A stretch of DNA of 64,000 nt from VXOI01 sp965197575 (GTDB lineage: Bacteria > Chloroflexota > Dehalococcoidia > Lucifugimonadales > UBA3495), in the NCBI GenBank assembly GCA_965197575.1, contig OZ240214.1:3534001-3598000 (forward strand). Reading direction: 5' to 3'. The notes below the pieces were generated by a model. The model ran no database searches, was not told the origin of the DNA, and worked only from the letters and a program-made list of their open reading frames with translations. A program made the translations under genes and the position numbers. Shown piece by piece: positions 27,201-33,472 of this stretch. Within the stretch, counting starts at the first letter, position 1; every line of letters starts with the position of its first letter.

Positions 27201-27208
27201 CGCCCTAG
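18251..27208 (+). CDS. Giant secreted modular surface protein (Fn3, Ig-like, Calx-beta, cadherin-like)
   Basis: A 2,985-residue protein starting at ATG after AGAGG. Residues 1-40 are a signal peptide with an Ala/Val/Leu-rich core and AEAQA cleavage region. Three fibronectin type III modules follow with a Pro/Thr linker (about 45-340), then Ig-like modules with the FSYQWIR pattern. Next come strand-rich modules with GVTFNESVDVTGTPTLELAI-type sequence repeated three times. An exact-looking 603 bp tandem duplication (21268-22470) encodes an Ig-like plus Fn3 pair. Later parts contain an SWM-type repeat, Calx-beta modules, two cadherin-like sandwich modules (about 23730-24050 and 24550-24870) and two C-terminal PPC-like modules (26380-27205). 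There is no LPxTG or obvious anchor. The likely role is adhesion or a cell-surface scaffold; ligands are unknown. Confidence 0.85.
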   Translation: MQNAKLIGTRPGQIALRAVAAVLLVAAVLLLVVRLPAEAQANDRDVGGVTLTSPNPGELVITWDAPSNAPDDYRVTWKKSTAKWPSYKNANTVEGGNAFLTGTSHTVTGLEEGTAYQARVRARYHDGDGNLEQSGPWSETLEMTVAATPPPPPTEEPTAEPTPPAKPTGLSTTPSHNSVMLAWTDPSDDTITGYQVLRGPDADNLAALADDTGNANTSYTDDTVEAEKTYVYAISAKNADGLSPQSDPVSVTTPAAPPAKPTGLLTGASHNSVLLSWDNPDDDTITGYQILRDDDADSLAVLTDDTGSANTSYIDDTVEAETAYAYAIKARNAHGLGPQSDPVSITTPAAPAEPEIALATATGQPRIVGSIQVGATLSVNTSRIEDTDGLTSPTFSYQWIRIDTDSTETNIPTGTSSTYTLTTDDEGKTIKVKVSFTDDANQPEEVESDATRTVAARGGIRLVSNWNLAPYSWVTAYRARQVFTTGDDPNGYTIRRVQFSFERGSSTRHTFTAAVYQSAGGSNIGDLVFNLRPPEQLPQGSGNSLRAPPEAKLEPNTSYTLNLHGQESNLRYSGTLSGDEHSETQPGWSIANQVHSNIEGTLSGALNMRVTGWVIANAPHITNVENISTPANGAGYNTGDVINIGVTFNESVDVTGTPTLELAIGSSTVNAQYQSAESTGTDLVFTYTVLSGDLDREGIQVNQDSLDGTIKRQGTQVDADLLHNRLAPGYGTRVNSGPPIDRITITSKPIIPSYYGPGENINITVEFAAPVTVTGDPEFEFSLGNSGAARDVLASYNPQLSTGADVVFTYTVLPTDEDSNGIFLRDGETSIRLDADDSIQAADNKDAVFIYREQGTQGSHRVDRRPRVGSVSVTSTPTAGTDTYGVGEIIEFTMTFNQRVEVTGAPFYVFSLGNSGAAVRTTAAYDAARSGARSLVFTYTVVSTDVDNNGIYLYDSGESLSLITGQSIRNIFGDDARIDYGEGRTQSDHKVDGSLTPSNTPAAGLPTISGTYEVGQTLTASTSGITDADGLTTPGWTYQWIRMDTDGTETDISGATSQTYTLVSGDEVLQLRVRVSFTDDGGASETLTSATYPTTQAPTAPRTLALTTSNGTVTLNWTPTTDPGSSVITKYQYRISSDGGSTWSPDFTDVPDQDSDSDQADERSYTVSSLTLRTEHTFQVRARNATRSGAAASETITPANTLPEGSPTIRGTAEVGQILTAYRSGITDANGLTSPGWTYQWIRVDTDGTETDISGATRQIYTLVSGDEVLQLRVRVSFTDDGGASETLTSATYPTTQAPTAPDTLTLTNQRGKVTLTWTPPTDPGSSDITKYQHRISSDGGSTWSPDFTDVPDQDSDSDQADERTYTISSLTLGTEHTIEVRAHNATRSGAAARGTVTPATTPGRPRNFKATAGDQQVVLTWDPPSSDGGSPITHYQYRVRDETDSVWLPGFTNGFQTVPDGDADMDLSDELSFTVTGLTNGHEYNFYVRAHTDQGGSGPPGATAVPTAPLQLTIDSVTGDDLINIQEKADGFAITGHAMMIENVAITVVIGDSGDLTATTDSGGKWSVAVPANAAYIAQGTLTITVNATLSGYEAMEATRQFIVDLLKPTILVGRVAADTITLTYNESLDETSVPDGGAYTVYVNGSSVPLAATNPVTISDSGVTITLASAVSDTDTVTLDYTVPTGAGATPIKNLFGNLADALTNQDLSGVGVLVTDAADLQTNEDGSTDTFKVKLLSRPSDRVSIALMSSDTSEGNVAPTPLTFTNINWDTEQTVTVTGVDDTDDYEDQTYQITFVVTSTDTDYNDIAVSPVSVVNIDDDQSPDATLSGLTLADTDANTIDLNETFTSSLKTYTVTAPVTAWRVVVTPTANHEAATFEVLDGDGAALTDADTDTAGFDVDVPIGQSVVKVRVTAEDTTTTETYTITITRVDFLLNSLGQRNAIVANLPYLGRKSLFQMFTTGPATNGYTLTELTLVVRTATTEPITAGIHIPRQDQQILAFRAGRKVGDLTGSLSTTGEVTLHSVSPINLERNTEYGLQLRLPNGSLTLWSALNTNLDEGTGPDWEVKDRFFAYSPGAIQTELATLKMKLTGRSAAGDDTLSALTVTNAGGVTVPLDPTFAPAVDNYTASAGPDVTSVVINPTANRGADAAIEYLDKDDAILADADTNDADFDFGLSLGDNIVKVRVTAPNGVDQRVYTVNVERKVDVTVTTDHERIVNKLHVPTFTLTRNGPLDQSIDVTVSLDNVGSGDAISSAPRTGTATFTANSATAEYTPPASWFSGGGSGEIIVSLVVPEHHNSDSVTVTSLDVSTAVTVSFKQDTYQVAEGAGTLNFNLKAVSIDDIPAPNQSFSASLVTQQGTAKLRDDYTPVSAIHTFPSDAWTAVGNHHEALGPRTVTILDDSVYESRTDANEHFLIVVQGTGGLPAVVKIANPTGGGARVEIIDDETLTITTTLAKTFQECTTSGLTVDQCASADLTTSAETGVTDLNVNEDVARSIWLRVDTGTGTTGKPVTLADNDKFQIVATPDTDRGATEGTDWSINVKEIAANQNAVITVLDDQSPERHESVQFTASLPGDTQVAESTATLRILDDEGPTPPLLDELTITSGGFDFTVKRQTIDTYTATIPGAGTVTVSLIIATLDSSHTYELQDDSNQIITDSDAGTEGDQTSAQLGTNTIFIVVKDGDNQLARYMLNIVVKPVLANTRANATVVMLGDVMRQQRHVVAEGDIPSGGDQNQWARYSVTAGRYYIFEVWGVGKGVNEVGGTLDDPSLRVETMSGTVLGSDNNSGDGKNAHLKFFAVTTQDVILRINDAANPDAGGDYTLLIREERLDGERTDCSDDLDNTTCRFGVGGVNGSTLTAAMDENKNYGRVEGWLSAGDSGDIWRVSINGAGFTDKGTFRIWVVQFPPSQAGALRHPKVQLYDNNDNLLAENDHHLGTRKAKIRYKEIANSGTRTYYVRVTSTDGGAGAYAINYDVYDTP
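21268..22470 (+). repeat. 603 bp tandem duplication inside the surface-protein gene
   Basis: Two consecutive units with a period of 603 bases (201 codons) begin at 21268 and 21871. Long stretches around the Ig-like FTYQWIR region and the Fn3 segment WSPDFTDVPDQDSDSDQADE are nearly identical at DNA level. This indicates recent in-frame duplication by recombination, a normal way for such surface proteins to change length. Confidence 0.8.
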
Positions 27209-27299
27209 AACTCCACGAATGGTCGCCCATTGTGACGCTCCGGACATCCCTACCCAATGGCACGTCCGACCGTTGGGTAGGGCGCTGTTTCCCGGCCTA

Positions 27300-27426
27300 G
27301 TACCGTTTCCAGCTAGATTTGTTGATACTGGAAAGCTACCTCTAACTCTGGATTCCTACTTGCGCAGCTATGACTAACAGGTGAAACAAATATCCGGTAT
27401 AAGGCATATTCAAGTGGAAACGGTAC
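27300..27426. mobile_element. 127 bp MITE with IS630 copy-B-type ends
   Basis: The ends GTACCGTTTCCAGCTAGATT and, in reverse complement, GTACCGTTTCCACTTG match the terminal repeats of the IS630 element at 9505-10712. TA flanks lie at 27298-27299 and 27427-27428 within CTAG. The interior encodes nothing. It is best explained as a non-autonomous derivative that the resident IS630 transposase could move. Confidence 0.85.
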
Positions 27427-27542
27427 TAGCCGCCCGGAGAACGAGACGCCATTGCCATCTGCAGGACGGGCGCGCCCACGGGAAGGGGCGTACACAGGGG
27501 TTCCACCGGAAGCGCGCAGGCTTGACCGTGGAGCGGCCGGCA

Positions 27543-27691
27543 GGAAATTGCACGGTAATTGCCACCGTAGCGGGGTTGATTACCACGATATTGTCACACA
27601 GAGGCTGTACACTTCTTCAGCGACCTGCTCGTTGTCAGGGCGGTTCTCGCTTGGGATTCGAATCGGCAGTGGCTCTACGGCCGCAAACAAC
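27543..27691 (+). promoter_or_regulatory. Conserved leader of the second surface-protein gene, copy 2
   Basis: Counterpart of 18093-18241. It keeps the GATTCGAATCGGCAGTGGCT block and the terminal GCCGCAAACAACTAG. In copy 1 that CTAG continues directly into GAGGTTTCAC-ATG; here a 114 bp MITE sits at exactly this TA, pushing the gene start about 190 bases away. The inserted element may have changed expression of the gene. Confidence 0.7.
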
Positions 27692-27693
27692 TA

Positions 27694-27807
27694 GTACTCA
27701 GTCACGTTTGAATTGGCATGATGATTTTCACGGGTGACAGTCAGTTCCACTCTTAATTTCCTAAACCTTGCTTCTCAGCAACTGTCATTTCTGGCATGAC
27801 TGAGTAC
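27694..27807. mobile_element. 114 bp MITE inserted between leader and gene
   Basis: Terminal inverted repeats GTACTCAGTCACG (left) and the reverse complement of CATGACTGAGTAC (right), with TA at 27692-27693 and 27808-27809 inside CTAG. The ends differ from those of the IS630 copies in this window, so its helper transposase is probably encoded elsewhere. It has no coding capacity. The uninterrupted leader at 18093-18241 shows the empty site. Confidence 0.85.
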
Positions 27808-27883
27808 TAGCCCATATCACCCACCGCTGGCGATCCCCTGCCCCACAAATCGGAACCAAGTCGGGAAAAGGAGAAAATTGAAG

Positions 27884-30067
27884 ATGCTAAAGCACATCGG
27901 AATTCCCATGGCAATTGCATCCATTGCGGCAATAGTGACGCTAGCTTGGACGATGGTCTTAAGCCCCGCACAAGCTGTCGCGCAGAGTGCGCAGCAGGCC
28001 ACAGCCTACATTACCGTTGAGATAAAGACCGGCGATGATTCCGTGTCTTGGTCCGACCCTTCCGCTTGTTCAACAGACTACAACATCTATAAAGCAGTCA
28101 CCCCTGGGTACGACGGGGATCCCATCACGTCCCACACCCTCATCGGCACCGCATCTTCGGGAAGCACCGAGGTAACCCTCACCATCACCCACGACACACC
28201 CGACAAAGACCAATGGCTTCACGACCACGTCGAAATAGAGTTGTATTGCGGAACATACAACCCAACTTCAACCGCGAACGCACTCCTCAGCTCCACCGGA
28301 CTCAACATGCTCAACCACGACGAACTCAGAGTTGGCACTTACTCATCGTCTCCGCTGACCGCGCTAACCATCAGTTCCGGAACACTGTTCCCAGAGTTCG
28401 ACAGAGGGAAAGTCGTTTACACCGCCGAAGTAGCGAACGATGTTGCAGTCATCACCCTAAGCCCAACCGTTTTAACCGGCTATCAGACAAATTACGTCAA
28501 AAACTTGGCCGAATATACTGTCATGGTCTGCAACCACTTCATGAGACGTTGCTCGTATAGCTACGGAGACGGCGAAACCACCGGCATCATCCTCGCCGAC
28601 GCCGACGCTGACACCGACGGCTTCCAGATCAACCTCGACCGAGGGGAAAATCGGCTTGCCCTCGGCGTGAACAAAGGAACCATTTCTCCCCACCCAGGCA
28701 CGAGTTACCTCCTCACCGTTACGGTTCAGAATTCCCCAGCCACCGGAGCACCCACAATCACCGGCTCCGCTCAGATAGGCACAACGTTAACGGCCGACAC
28801 ATCCGACATCGCCGACATTGACGGTCTCGACAATGTGTCCTACAGCTACCAGTGGATAAAGAACGACGGCACTACGGACACGGGCATTCACAGTGCAACG
28901 GGGTCCACCTATACCCTGGTACCAGCCGACGAAGGCAAAACCATCAAGGTGCTTGTGTCATTCACCGATGACGCGGGCTATGAAGAGACCCTGACCAGTG
29001 CAGCGACGGCCTTAGTGTCGACCCGACGCAACTCCCCAGCCACCGGGTCACCCACCATAAGCGGAACGGTGCAGGTGGGCCACACGCTGACCGCGAACAC
29101 CTCAGGCATTGCCGACGCCGACGGGTTGACCAATGTCTCCTATAGTTACCAGTGGCTGTCCAGCAGAGACACGGAAATATCGGGAGCGACCATCTCCACC
29201 TACGTTGTCCAGGCGTCCGATGCCGCCAAGACCATCAAGGTTAGAGTTGACTTTACCGATGACGCGGGCAACGAAGAGTCACTCACCAGCGCTGCCACGG
29301 AAGCTGTCATGGAGCCTACTGACCGGCCCTACGGCCTCACCGCCACCGTGTCGGAGAATGCCATCACCCTGACCTGGCAGGAGCCGGACAACTTCTACGG
29401 ACCGGATTACCACATCCTGCGCCACCGGCCGGAGGAGGGTGAGCCGGAGCCGCTGGTCTATGTGGACTTCACCGGGACCGACGCCACCACCTTCACCGAC
29501 ACGGGTGTGGAGCCGGGCGTCCTGTACGTCTACCAGGTTCGGGCGACCATCGATATGTTCGCCACGTTGGGAGAGCCGTCAGAGCCGATAGAAGCCAGAG
29601 TGCCAGAACGGGAGACCAGCGACACGCAACAGGCATCCAACTCGCCGGCCACGGGCGTGCCCGCCATCAGTGGGACGACGCAGGTGGAGGATACTCTGAC
29701 GGCGGACACCTCCGGCATAGCGGACGCCGACGGGCTGATCAACGTTTCCTACAGCTACCAGTGGATAAGAAACGATGGGGCTGCGGACGCGGTCATCCAA
29801 GACGCTACTGGGGCCAGCTACAGCCTGGTTGACGCTGACGAGGGCAAGACCATCAAGGTGAAAGTCAGCTTTACCGACGACGCGGGCAATGATGAGGCAC
29901 TGACCAGCGCGGCCACGGCCTTAGTGGCAGCCCGTCCCAACTCGTCGGCGACCGGAGCGCCTACCATCAGCGGGACGGCGCAGGTGGGGGAGACGCTGGC
30001 GGCGAGCACTTCGGGCATCGCGGACTCCAACGGGGTATTCCAAAGAGCGCCCATTCTTCCTGAGTAA
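27884..30067 (+). CDS. Secreted Ig-like/Fn3 surface protein, 3' end lost
   Basis: About 727 residues. The start is the ATG at 27884, 10 bases after AAAGGAG; a TTG at 27878 is possible. The signal peptide MLKHIGIPMAIASIAAIVTL continues to AQAVAQS. The middle has repeated Ig-like modules, each with the VSYSYQWIRNDG-type core at about 28840, 29140 and 29750, and one Fn3 module (about 29325-29600). The last module begins ISGTAQVGETLAASTSGIAD but breaks after SNG: from about 30037 the frame reads VFQRAPILPE and stops, because it enters the recombinase element antisense. The original protein was longer. A truncated product would still be secreted. Confidence 0.8.
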   Translation: MLKHIGIPMAIASIAAIVTLAWTMVLSPAQAVAQSAQQATAYITVEIKTGDDSVSWSDPSACSTDYNIYKAVTPGYDGDPITSHTLIGTASSGSTEVTLTITHDTPDKDQWLHDHVEIELYCGTYNPTSTANALLSSTGLNMLNHDELRVGTYSSSPLTALTISSGTLFPEFDRGKVVYTAEVANDVAVITLSPTVLTGYQTNYVKNLAEYTVMVCNHFMRRCSYSYGDGETTGIILADADADTDGFQINLDRGENRLALGVNKGTISPHPGTSYLLTVTVQNSPATGAPTITGSAQIGTTLTADTSDIADIDGLDNVSYSYQWIKNDGTTDTGIHSATGSTYTLVPADEGKTIKVLVSFTDDAGYEETLTSAATALVSTRRNSPATGSPTISGTVQVGHTLTANTSGIADADGLTNVSYSYQWLSSRDTEISGATISTYVVQASDAAKTIKVRVDFTDDAGNEESLTSAATEAVMEPTDRPYGLTATVSENAITLTWQEPDNFYGPDYHILRHRPEEGEPEPLVYVDFTGTDATTFTDTGVEPGVLYVYQVRATIDMFATLGEPSEPIEARVPERETSDTQQASNSPATGVPAISGTTQVEDTLTADTSGIADADGLINVSYSYQWIRNDGAADAVIQDATGASYSLVDADEGKTIKVKVSFTDDAGNDEALTSAATALVAARPNSSATGAPTISGTAQVGETLAASTSGIADSNGVFQRAPILPE

Positions 30068-31651
30068 CAGTTCTTCTACGTTGTTCTTCCCAGTAAATTC
30101 GTTTGGTGGAGTGGGGATCCTATACCGGATGGTTATGGATGCGGTGTCCTTCTCCGGCCCTGGGCGGACTCTCAGCTGTACTATCAGTTCTTCCATGATT
30201 TTCTTGGTGAGTTCCACGTTGGTTCCCCGCAGATAGGTGGAGAGTGCCTTCGCATAGGTGGCCACCTTCTTGGGGTCCGACGTGAGGGCCTTTTCGTTTG
30301 AAACCTTTGCTCTTGCACGTATCGCGTTCGCTTCCAGTTTGGCCAGTGTCTCCCTGATTTCTGTCAGCCTTTCAGAGATGTCTGCCGGAAGAGCCTGTTT
30401 TTTCTTCTCGACTAGGTCGAGCAATTCCCTTCTGGCATCTTTTTGTTCCTCAATTTTCGTAGTCAGGTCTTTGAGTTCCTCTTCCACTTCCAGCGTGGTT
30501 TCGGTCTCGCTGTTGGCCACGATTGCGACGATGCGGTCGATATTTTCCGGGATGATGACCTTGTCAATGACGTGTTGCAACGCTGCGGAGTCGAGCAGGT
30601 CTGCTTTGATTCTGGGAGTATCGCACTCTGGGTTCACCCCGCTGCGTTTTTGGTTGCAGTTGTAGCCGGAGCGTATTCCGCCCGTGGGACTCATCTTGCT
30701 GTTGCATCTCTCGCAGTAGACCAGTCCGCTGAGCAGATGGATGCTTGCAACCTCTCGGGGATGCTTCTTCTGTGGTGAGTGGGATGCCATTATCGCTTGG
30801 ACTTGGTTGTGTTGTTCCAGGGTGATGATCTCCATTTCCGGGACCGGTATCAACAGCGTCTCGTCGTCGAATTTGGATCGTTCTCCGAACTGGATGAATC
30901 CGGCGTAAGAGATATTCTTGAGCATGCTCAAGACCCTGGAGGAAGTCCACGGTTTGTCGTTCGGGCCTGGCACGTTCTCGTCCCGAAAGATATTGGCGAT
31001 TTTCCTGGCACCCTTACCCTCGAGGTACAAGCTGACCATCCGCACAATGATGTGTGCTGTCTCTGGGTCCGGCACCAGAAAAGGCCGCATCCTGTTTCTG
31101 TCTAGGCGGTATTCCCTCTTGAATCCGAACGGGATGGTTGAATTGGTCCAGACGCCGTGGCCCGCTGATGTTCTCTTCCCCCGGGCTATGTCCTCGCCCA
31201 TGTTGTCGCTGAAGAACTCTGAGACGCTGCCGAGCAGGTTCCTCACGAACCTCACTACGGATGGCTTTCCCTCGATGGGTTGCTGGACGGCGGTGAGTGC
31301 GACGCCTTGGTCTTCCATTTCCGTCGCGCGCCGGGCTACGGTGCCGACCCGGCGGCCGAGCCGGTCAAATTTCCATATTAGGACTTCGTCGAAGGGGGGC
31401 TTCCGGGTCAAAGGGTCCCGCCTCGAGAGGTCCCGCATCAGGCGGTTTAGCGCCGGCCGGTCGTCCCTCTTGCCACTGATGGCTATGTCGACATAGGTTC
31501 CGACGACCATGGACCCTTTGGAATCCGCGTACGCTTGGAGGGCGTTCTCCTGTCCCTCCAGAGAGTTTTCGATATCTTGGTGCCCGCTGGACACCCTCAT
31601 GTAGAAGACGACTCTTCTGGGCTCCTCCTCTTTGGTCCGCTTGGCGGGCAT
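29921..31651 (-). CDS. Large serine recombinase
   Basis: About 576 residues, starting at ATG 31651 with GGAGGGAG seven bases upstream. The N-terminal resolvase domain reads VVFYMRVSSGHQDIENSLEG, with the catalytic serine in RVSS. It continues through VLIWKFDRLGR, the recombinase domain, the zinc-ribbon segment (SGLVYCERCNSKMSPTGG ... CDTPRIK) and a coiled coil (about 385-460). It acts as the integrase of the element it sits on. The natural 3' end is at the element edge near 30037: the last 38 or so codons (VGVRDARSARRQRLPHLRR onward) are antisense to the interrupted surface gene. The expressed protein therefore carries a host-derived tail, a hallmark of integration right at the gene end. Confidence 0.88.
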   Translation of the reverse strand: MPAKRTKEEEPRRVVFYMRVSSGHQDIENSLEGQENALQAYADSKGSMVVGTYVDIAISGKRDDRPALNRLMRDLSRRDPLTRKPPFDEVLIWKFDRLGRRVGTVARRATEMEDQGVALTAVQQPIEGKPSVVRFVRNLLGSVSEFFSDNMGEDIARGKRTSAGHGVWTNSTIPFGFKREYRLDRNRMRPFLVPDPETAHIIVRMVSLYLEGKGARKIANIFRDENVPGPNDKPWTSSRVLSMLKNISYAGFIQFGERSKFDDETLLIPVPEMEIITLEQHNQVQAIMASHSPQKKHPREVASIHLLSGLVYCERCNSKMSPTGGIRSGYNCNQKRSGVNPECDTPRIKADLLDSAALQHVIDKVIIPENIDRIVAIVANSETETTLEVEEELKDLTTKIEEQKDARRELLDLVEKKKQALPADISERLTEIRETLAKLEANAIRARAKVSNEKALTSDPKKVATYAKALSTYLRGTNVELTKKIMEELIVQLRVRPGPEKDTASITIRYRIPTPPNEFTGKNNVEELLLRKNGRSLEYPVGVRDARSARRQRLPHLRRPADGRRSGRRRVGTGCH

Positions 31652-31729
31652 GGTCACTCCCTCCTCACTGTTCTGGTTCCGCCGACATTCACTCGTGCGG
31701 GTTCCCGAAGCCGTCCGGGGTGCTTGAGC

Positions 31730-32206
31730 TTAATTCAGAAGCGTCCTTCCCGTCAGGAGTTCATACATCCTGACCACATGCCTTTTGGCCTCGATAGACA
31801 GGTGCTCTTCCGGCTCCTCCCAGGGATCGAGTCTGGGATCTTCTGTTACGAACCGGTAGGACCGTTCAACGTCGGCGACACGGGTTCCTTCGGGGTTCAG
31901 GACGTTGTTCTGGAGCAATTCTGCCTGCCGGATGATGTCGGCCACCCCGATCTGGTGATACTCCGCCATTTTCCCTAGGAACTTGAGGCCCGGCTGTTGG
32001 TTGCCGCGCTCCACGTTGCACAGGTAGCTGTTTGCGATCCCCGTCCCCCTCTGCACGTCCCTGAGTGTCCTTTCACCCCGGAGTCTCCTCAGCACGGCCC
32101 CAATGGGGAGGAAGTCCTGCGGCGGGCTGTCACTCCCGTGATTCTCATGCACAGCCGGAGTTAGCTCCGGTTCGGCGTTCTCGGGTCTACCCATCTGATC
32201 GGTCAT
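31730..32206 (-). CDS. XRE-family transcriptional regulator
   Basis: A 158-residue protein with a Cro/C1-type helix-turn-helix at about residues 35-95: LRRLRGERTLRDVQRGTGIA then NSYLCNVERGNQQPGLKFLG. The C-terminal half may be a dimerisation or sensing tail. It lies next to the recombinase and is divergent from the genes starting at 32358. An inverted repeat at 32289-32306 lies between them, as expected for a mobile-element repressor controlling a divergent operator. The start is not fixed, since no good ribosome site precedes either ATG. Confidence 0.82.
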   Translation of the reverse strand: MTDQMGRPENAEPELTPAVHENHGSDSPPQDFLPIGAVLRRLRGERTLRDVQRGTGIANSYLCNVERGNQQPGLKFLGKMAEYHQIGVADIIRQAELLQNNVLNPEGTRVADVERSYRFVTEDPRLDPWEEPEEHLSIEAKRHVVRMYELLTGRTLLN

Positions 32207-32288
32207 TGTTGGGATGGCTCCACTGCCGGGAAATAGATTCGCAAGGCTTTTTGCTGACAGTTTGAGGTATGCTGGTCGGCCTTGGTGA

Positions 32289-32306
32289 GTTATAATATAT
32301 CATAAC
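32289..32306. promoter_or_regulatory. Candidate operator/promoter between the divergent genes
   Basis: The 18 bases GTTATAATATATCATAAC form an inverted repeat with one mismatched pair and contain a perfect TATAAT -10 box on the plus strand. It lies in the 151-base gap between the XRE gene and the rightward operon. This is the expected place for the repressor to bind. Confidence 0.55.
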
Positions 32307-32357
32307 AGATTTTCTCCTGAACCGGCCTGTTTTTCCACACTATGTCTCTGTGTCCAA

Positions 32358-32816
32358 GTGATGGGGACTCATCCGGTTATTAAGATGGAAATGAGCAGCG
32401 GAGAGTTCGAGTTCGGATTTGAGTCTTCCACTGGGGACGGGCCTGGGTCTCGTGAAGATTCCCGCGCCGTCCTGCTTCAACTCTTCGGCAAAGCGGTTCT
32501 GGTGGCCATGGTGGAGGACTGGACTGCCGAGTCGTTGGAGCTGTACCGGAGTACTGGGCAAGGATTGCCCGTCCGGGAATTGCCGGACGATACTATCTTT
32601 CCGGGTTCGGAGTTGGGCAGGGGTCTGATGCGGCAGTTGGCGGGGGCCGCCTATCCGCTGGACCAGCTCTCGGACATGGTTGTTGTGGACTTTCTGGCCC
32701 TGGTGGTTTCGGGGACGAGGGTGATGGAGGACGAGACGGCCTCTTGCCGTGTGTTCTGGGTCTCTCGGGGAGCGGTGGCGGACCCGGTGTTCGTGCTGGG
32801 GGAGGGTACTCAGTGA
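32358..32816 (+). CDS. Unknown acidic protein on the recombinase element
   Basis: About 152 residues, not recognised. It starts at GTG 32358 or ATG 32361 without a clear ribosome site. The composition is acidic and the second half is strand-rich (LSDMVVVDFLALVVSGTRVM, ASCRVFWVSRGAVADPVFVL). It is followed after 60 bases by the nucleotidyltransferase-like gene in the same direction. The context suggests a cargo gene of the mobile element. Confidence 0.5.
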   Translation: MMGTHPVIKMEMSSGEFEFGFESSTGDGPGSREDSRAVLLQLFGKAVLVAMVEDWTAESLELYRSTGQGLPVRELPDDTIFPGSELGRGLMRQLAGAAYPLDQLSDMVVVDFLALVVSGTRVMEDETASCRVFWVSRGAVADPVFVLGEGTQ

Positions 32817-32876
32817 CCATGGGAGCTCTGTGTTACACTCTCGCCGGACTTTCTTGACTGAAAGGCTGCGTGGTTT

Positions 32877-33470
32877 ATGGTTCCTGGTTGGGACTTCTCA
32901 TTGGAATGGACGGTTGACAGGTTCCTGCCCGGGAATGACCCAGCTGACAATGTATCTAGCAAACGCTCCCCCTACTTCCTCTCCCTGCCGGATTTTGTAT
33001 ATCGCTTTGGTCATTCTGCCGAATGGCTCGACCTGGTAAACGGGTTCCTGCGGTACAGGGCATTGCTCCAACAGGCGGGCGTGGGTGCCGGTTTCCAGTG
33101 GGTCAACGGGAGTTTTGTTGAGGACGTTGAGCGAATCCGAGGAAGGCCCCCTGCTGATATTGACGTGGTGAATTTCATTTATCTGCCGGGCGGAGTCAGC
33201 GAGCTGGACTTTTACCGGTCTCAGGGGAATATCTTCAATTGGGATTACATCAAGAGACATTTTTCCATAGACGGGTACACCGTAGCCATGGATCTTTCCC
33301 GTCCAGAGATGGTTCTATTCGCCATCAGGAATGCCGTCTATTGGTACAGCGTGTGGTCGCATACCAGGGACCGCCAGTGGAAGGGCTATATTGAGTTGGA
33401 TCTGAGTCCTGAAGGAGATCCCGGGGCTTGGCTGGTGATACAGGAATTGTCTGCTGAAGGAGGTTGCTGA
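32877..33470 (+). CDS. Nucleotidyltransferase-like protein (DUF6932-like)
   Basis: A 197-residue protein. The block WVNGSFVEDVE followed by PADIDVVNFIYLP has the GS ... DxD layout of the polymerase-beta nucleotidyltransferase fold, with Asp and Asp in DID as candidate metal ligands. It resembles the DUF6932 group, as far as I can judge without a search. A later segment (LSRPEMVLFAIRNAVYWYSV) is a helical part. The next gene begins two bases after its stop, with its ribosome site inside this gene, so the two are coupled. Such pairs are often toxin-antitoxin or phage-defence modules; this is inference. Confidence 0.6.
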   Translation: MVPGWDFSLEWTVDRFLPGNDPADNVSSKRSPYFLSLPDFVYRFGHSAEWLDLVNGFLRYRALLQQAGVGAGFQWVNGSFVEDVERIRGRPPADIDVVNFIYLPGGVSELDFYRSQGNIFNWDYIKRHFSIDGYTVAMDLSRPEMVLFAIRNAVYWYSVWSHTRDRQWKGYIELDLSPEGDPGAWLVIQELSAEGGC

Positions 33471-33472
33471 AG

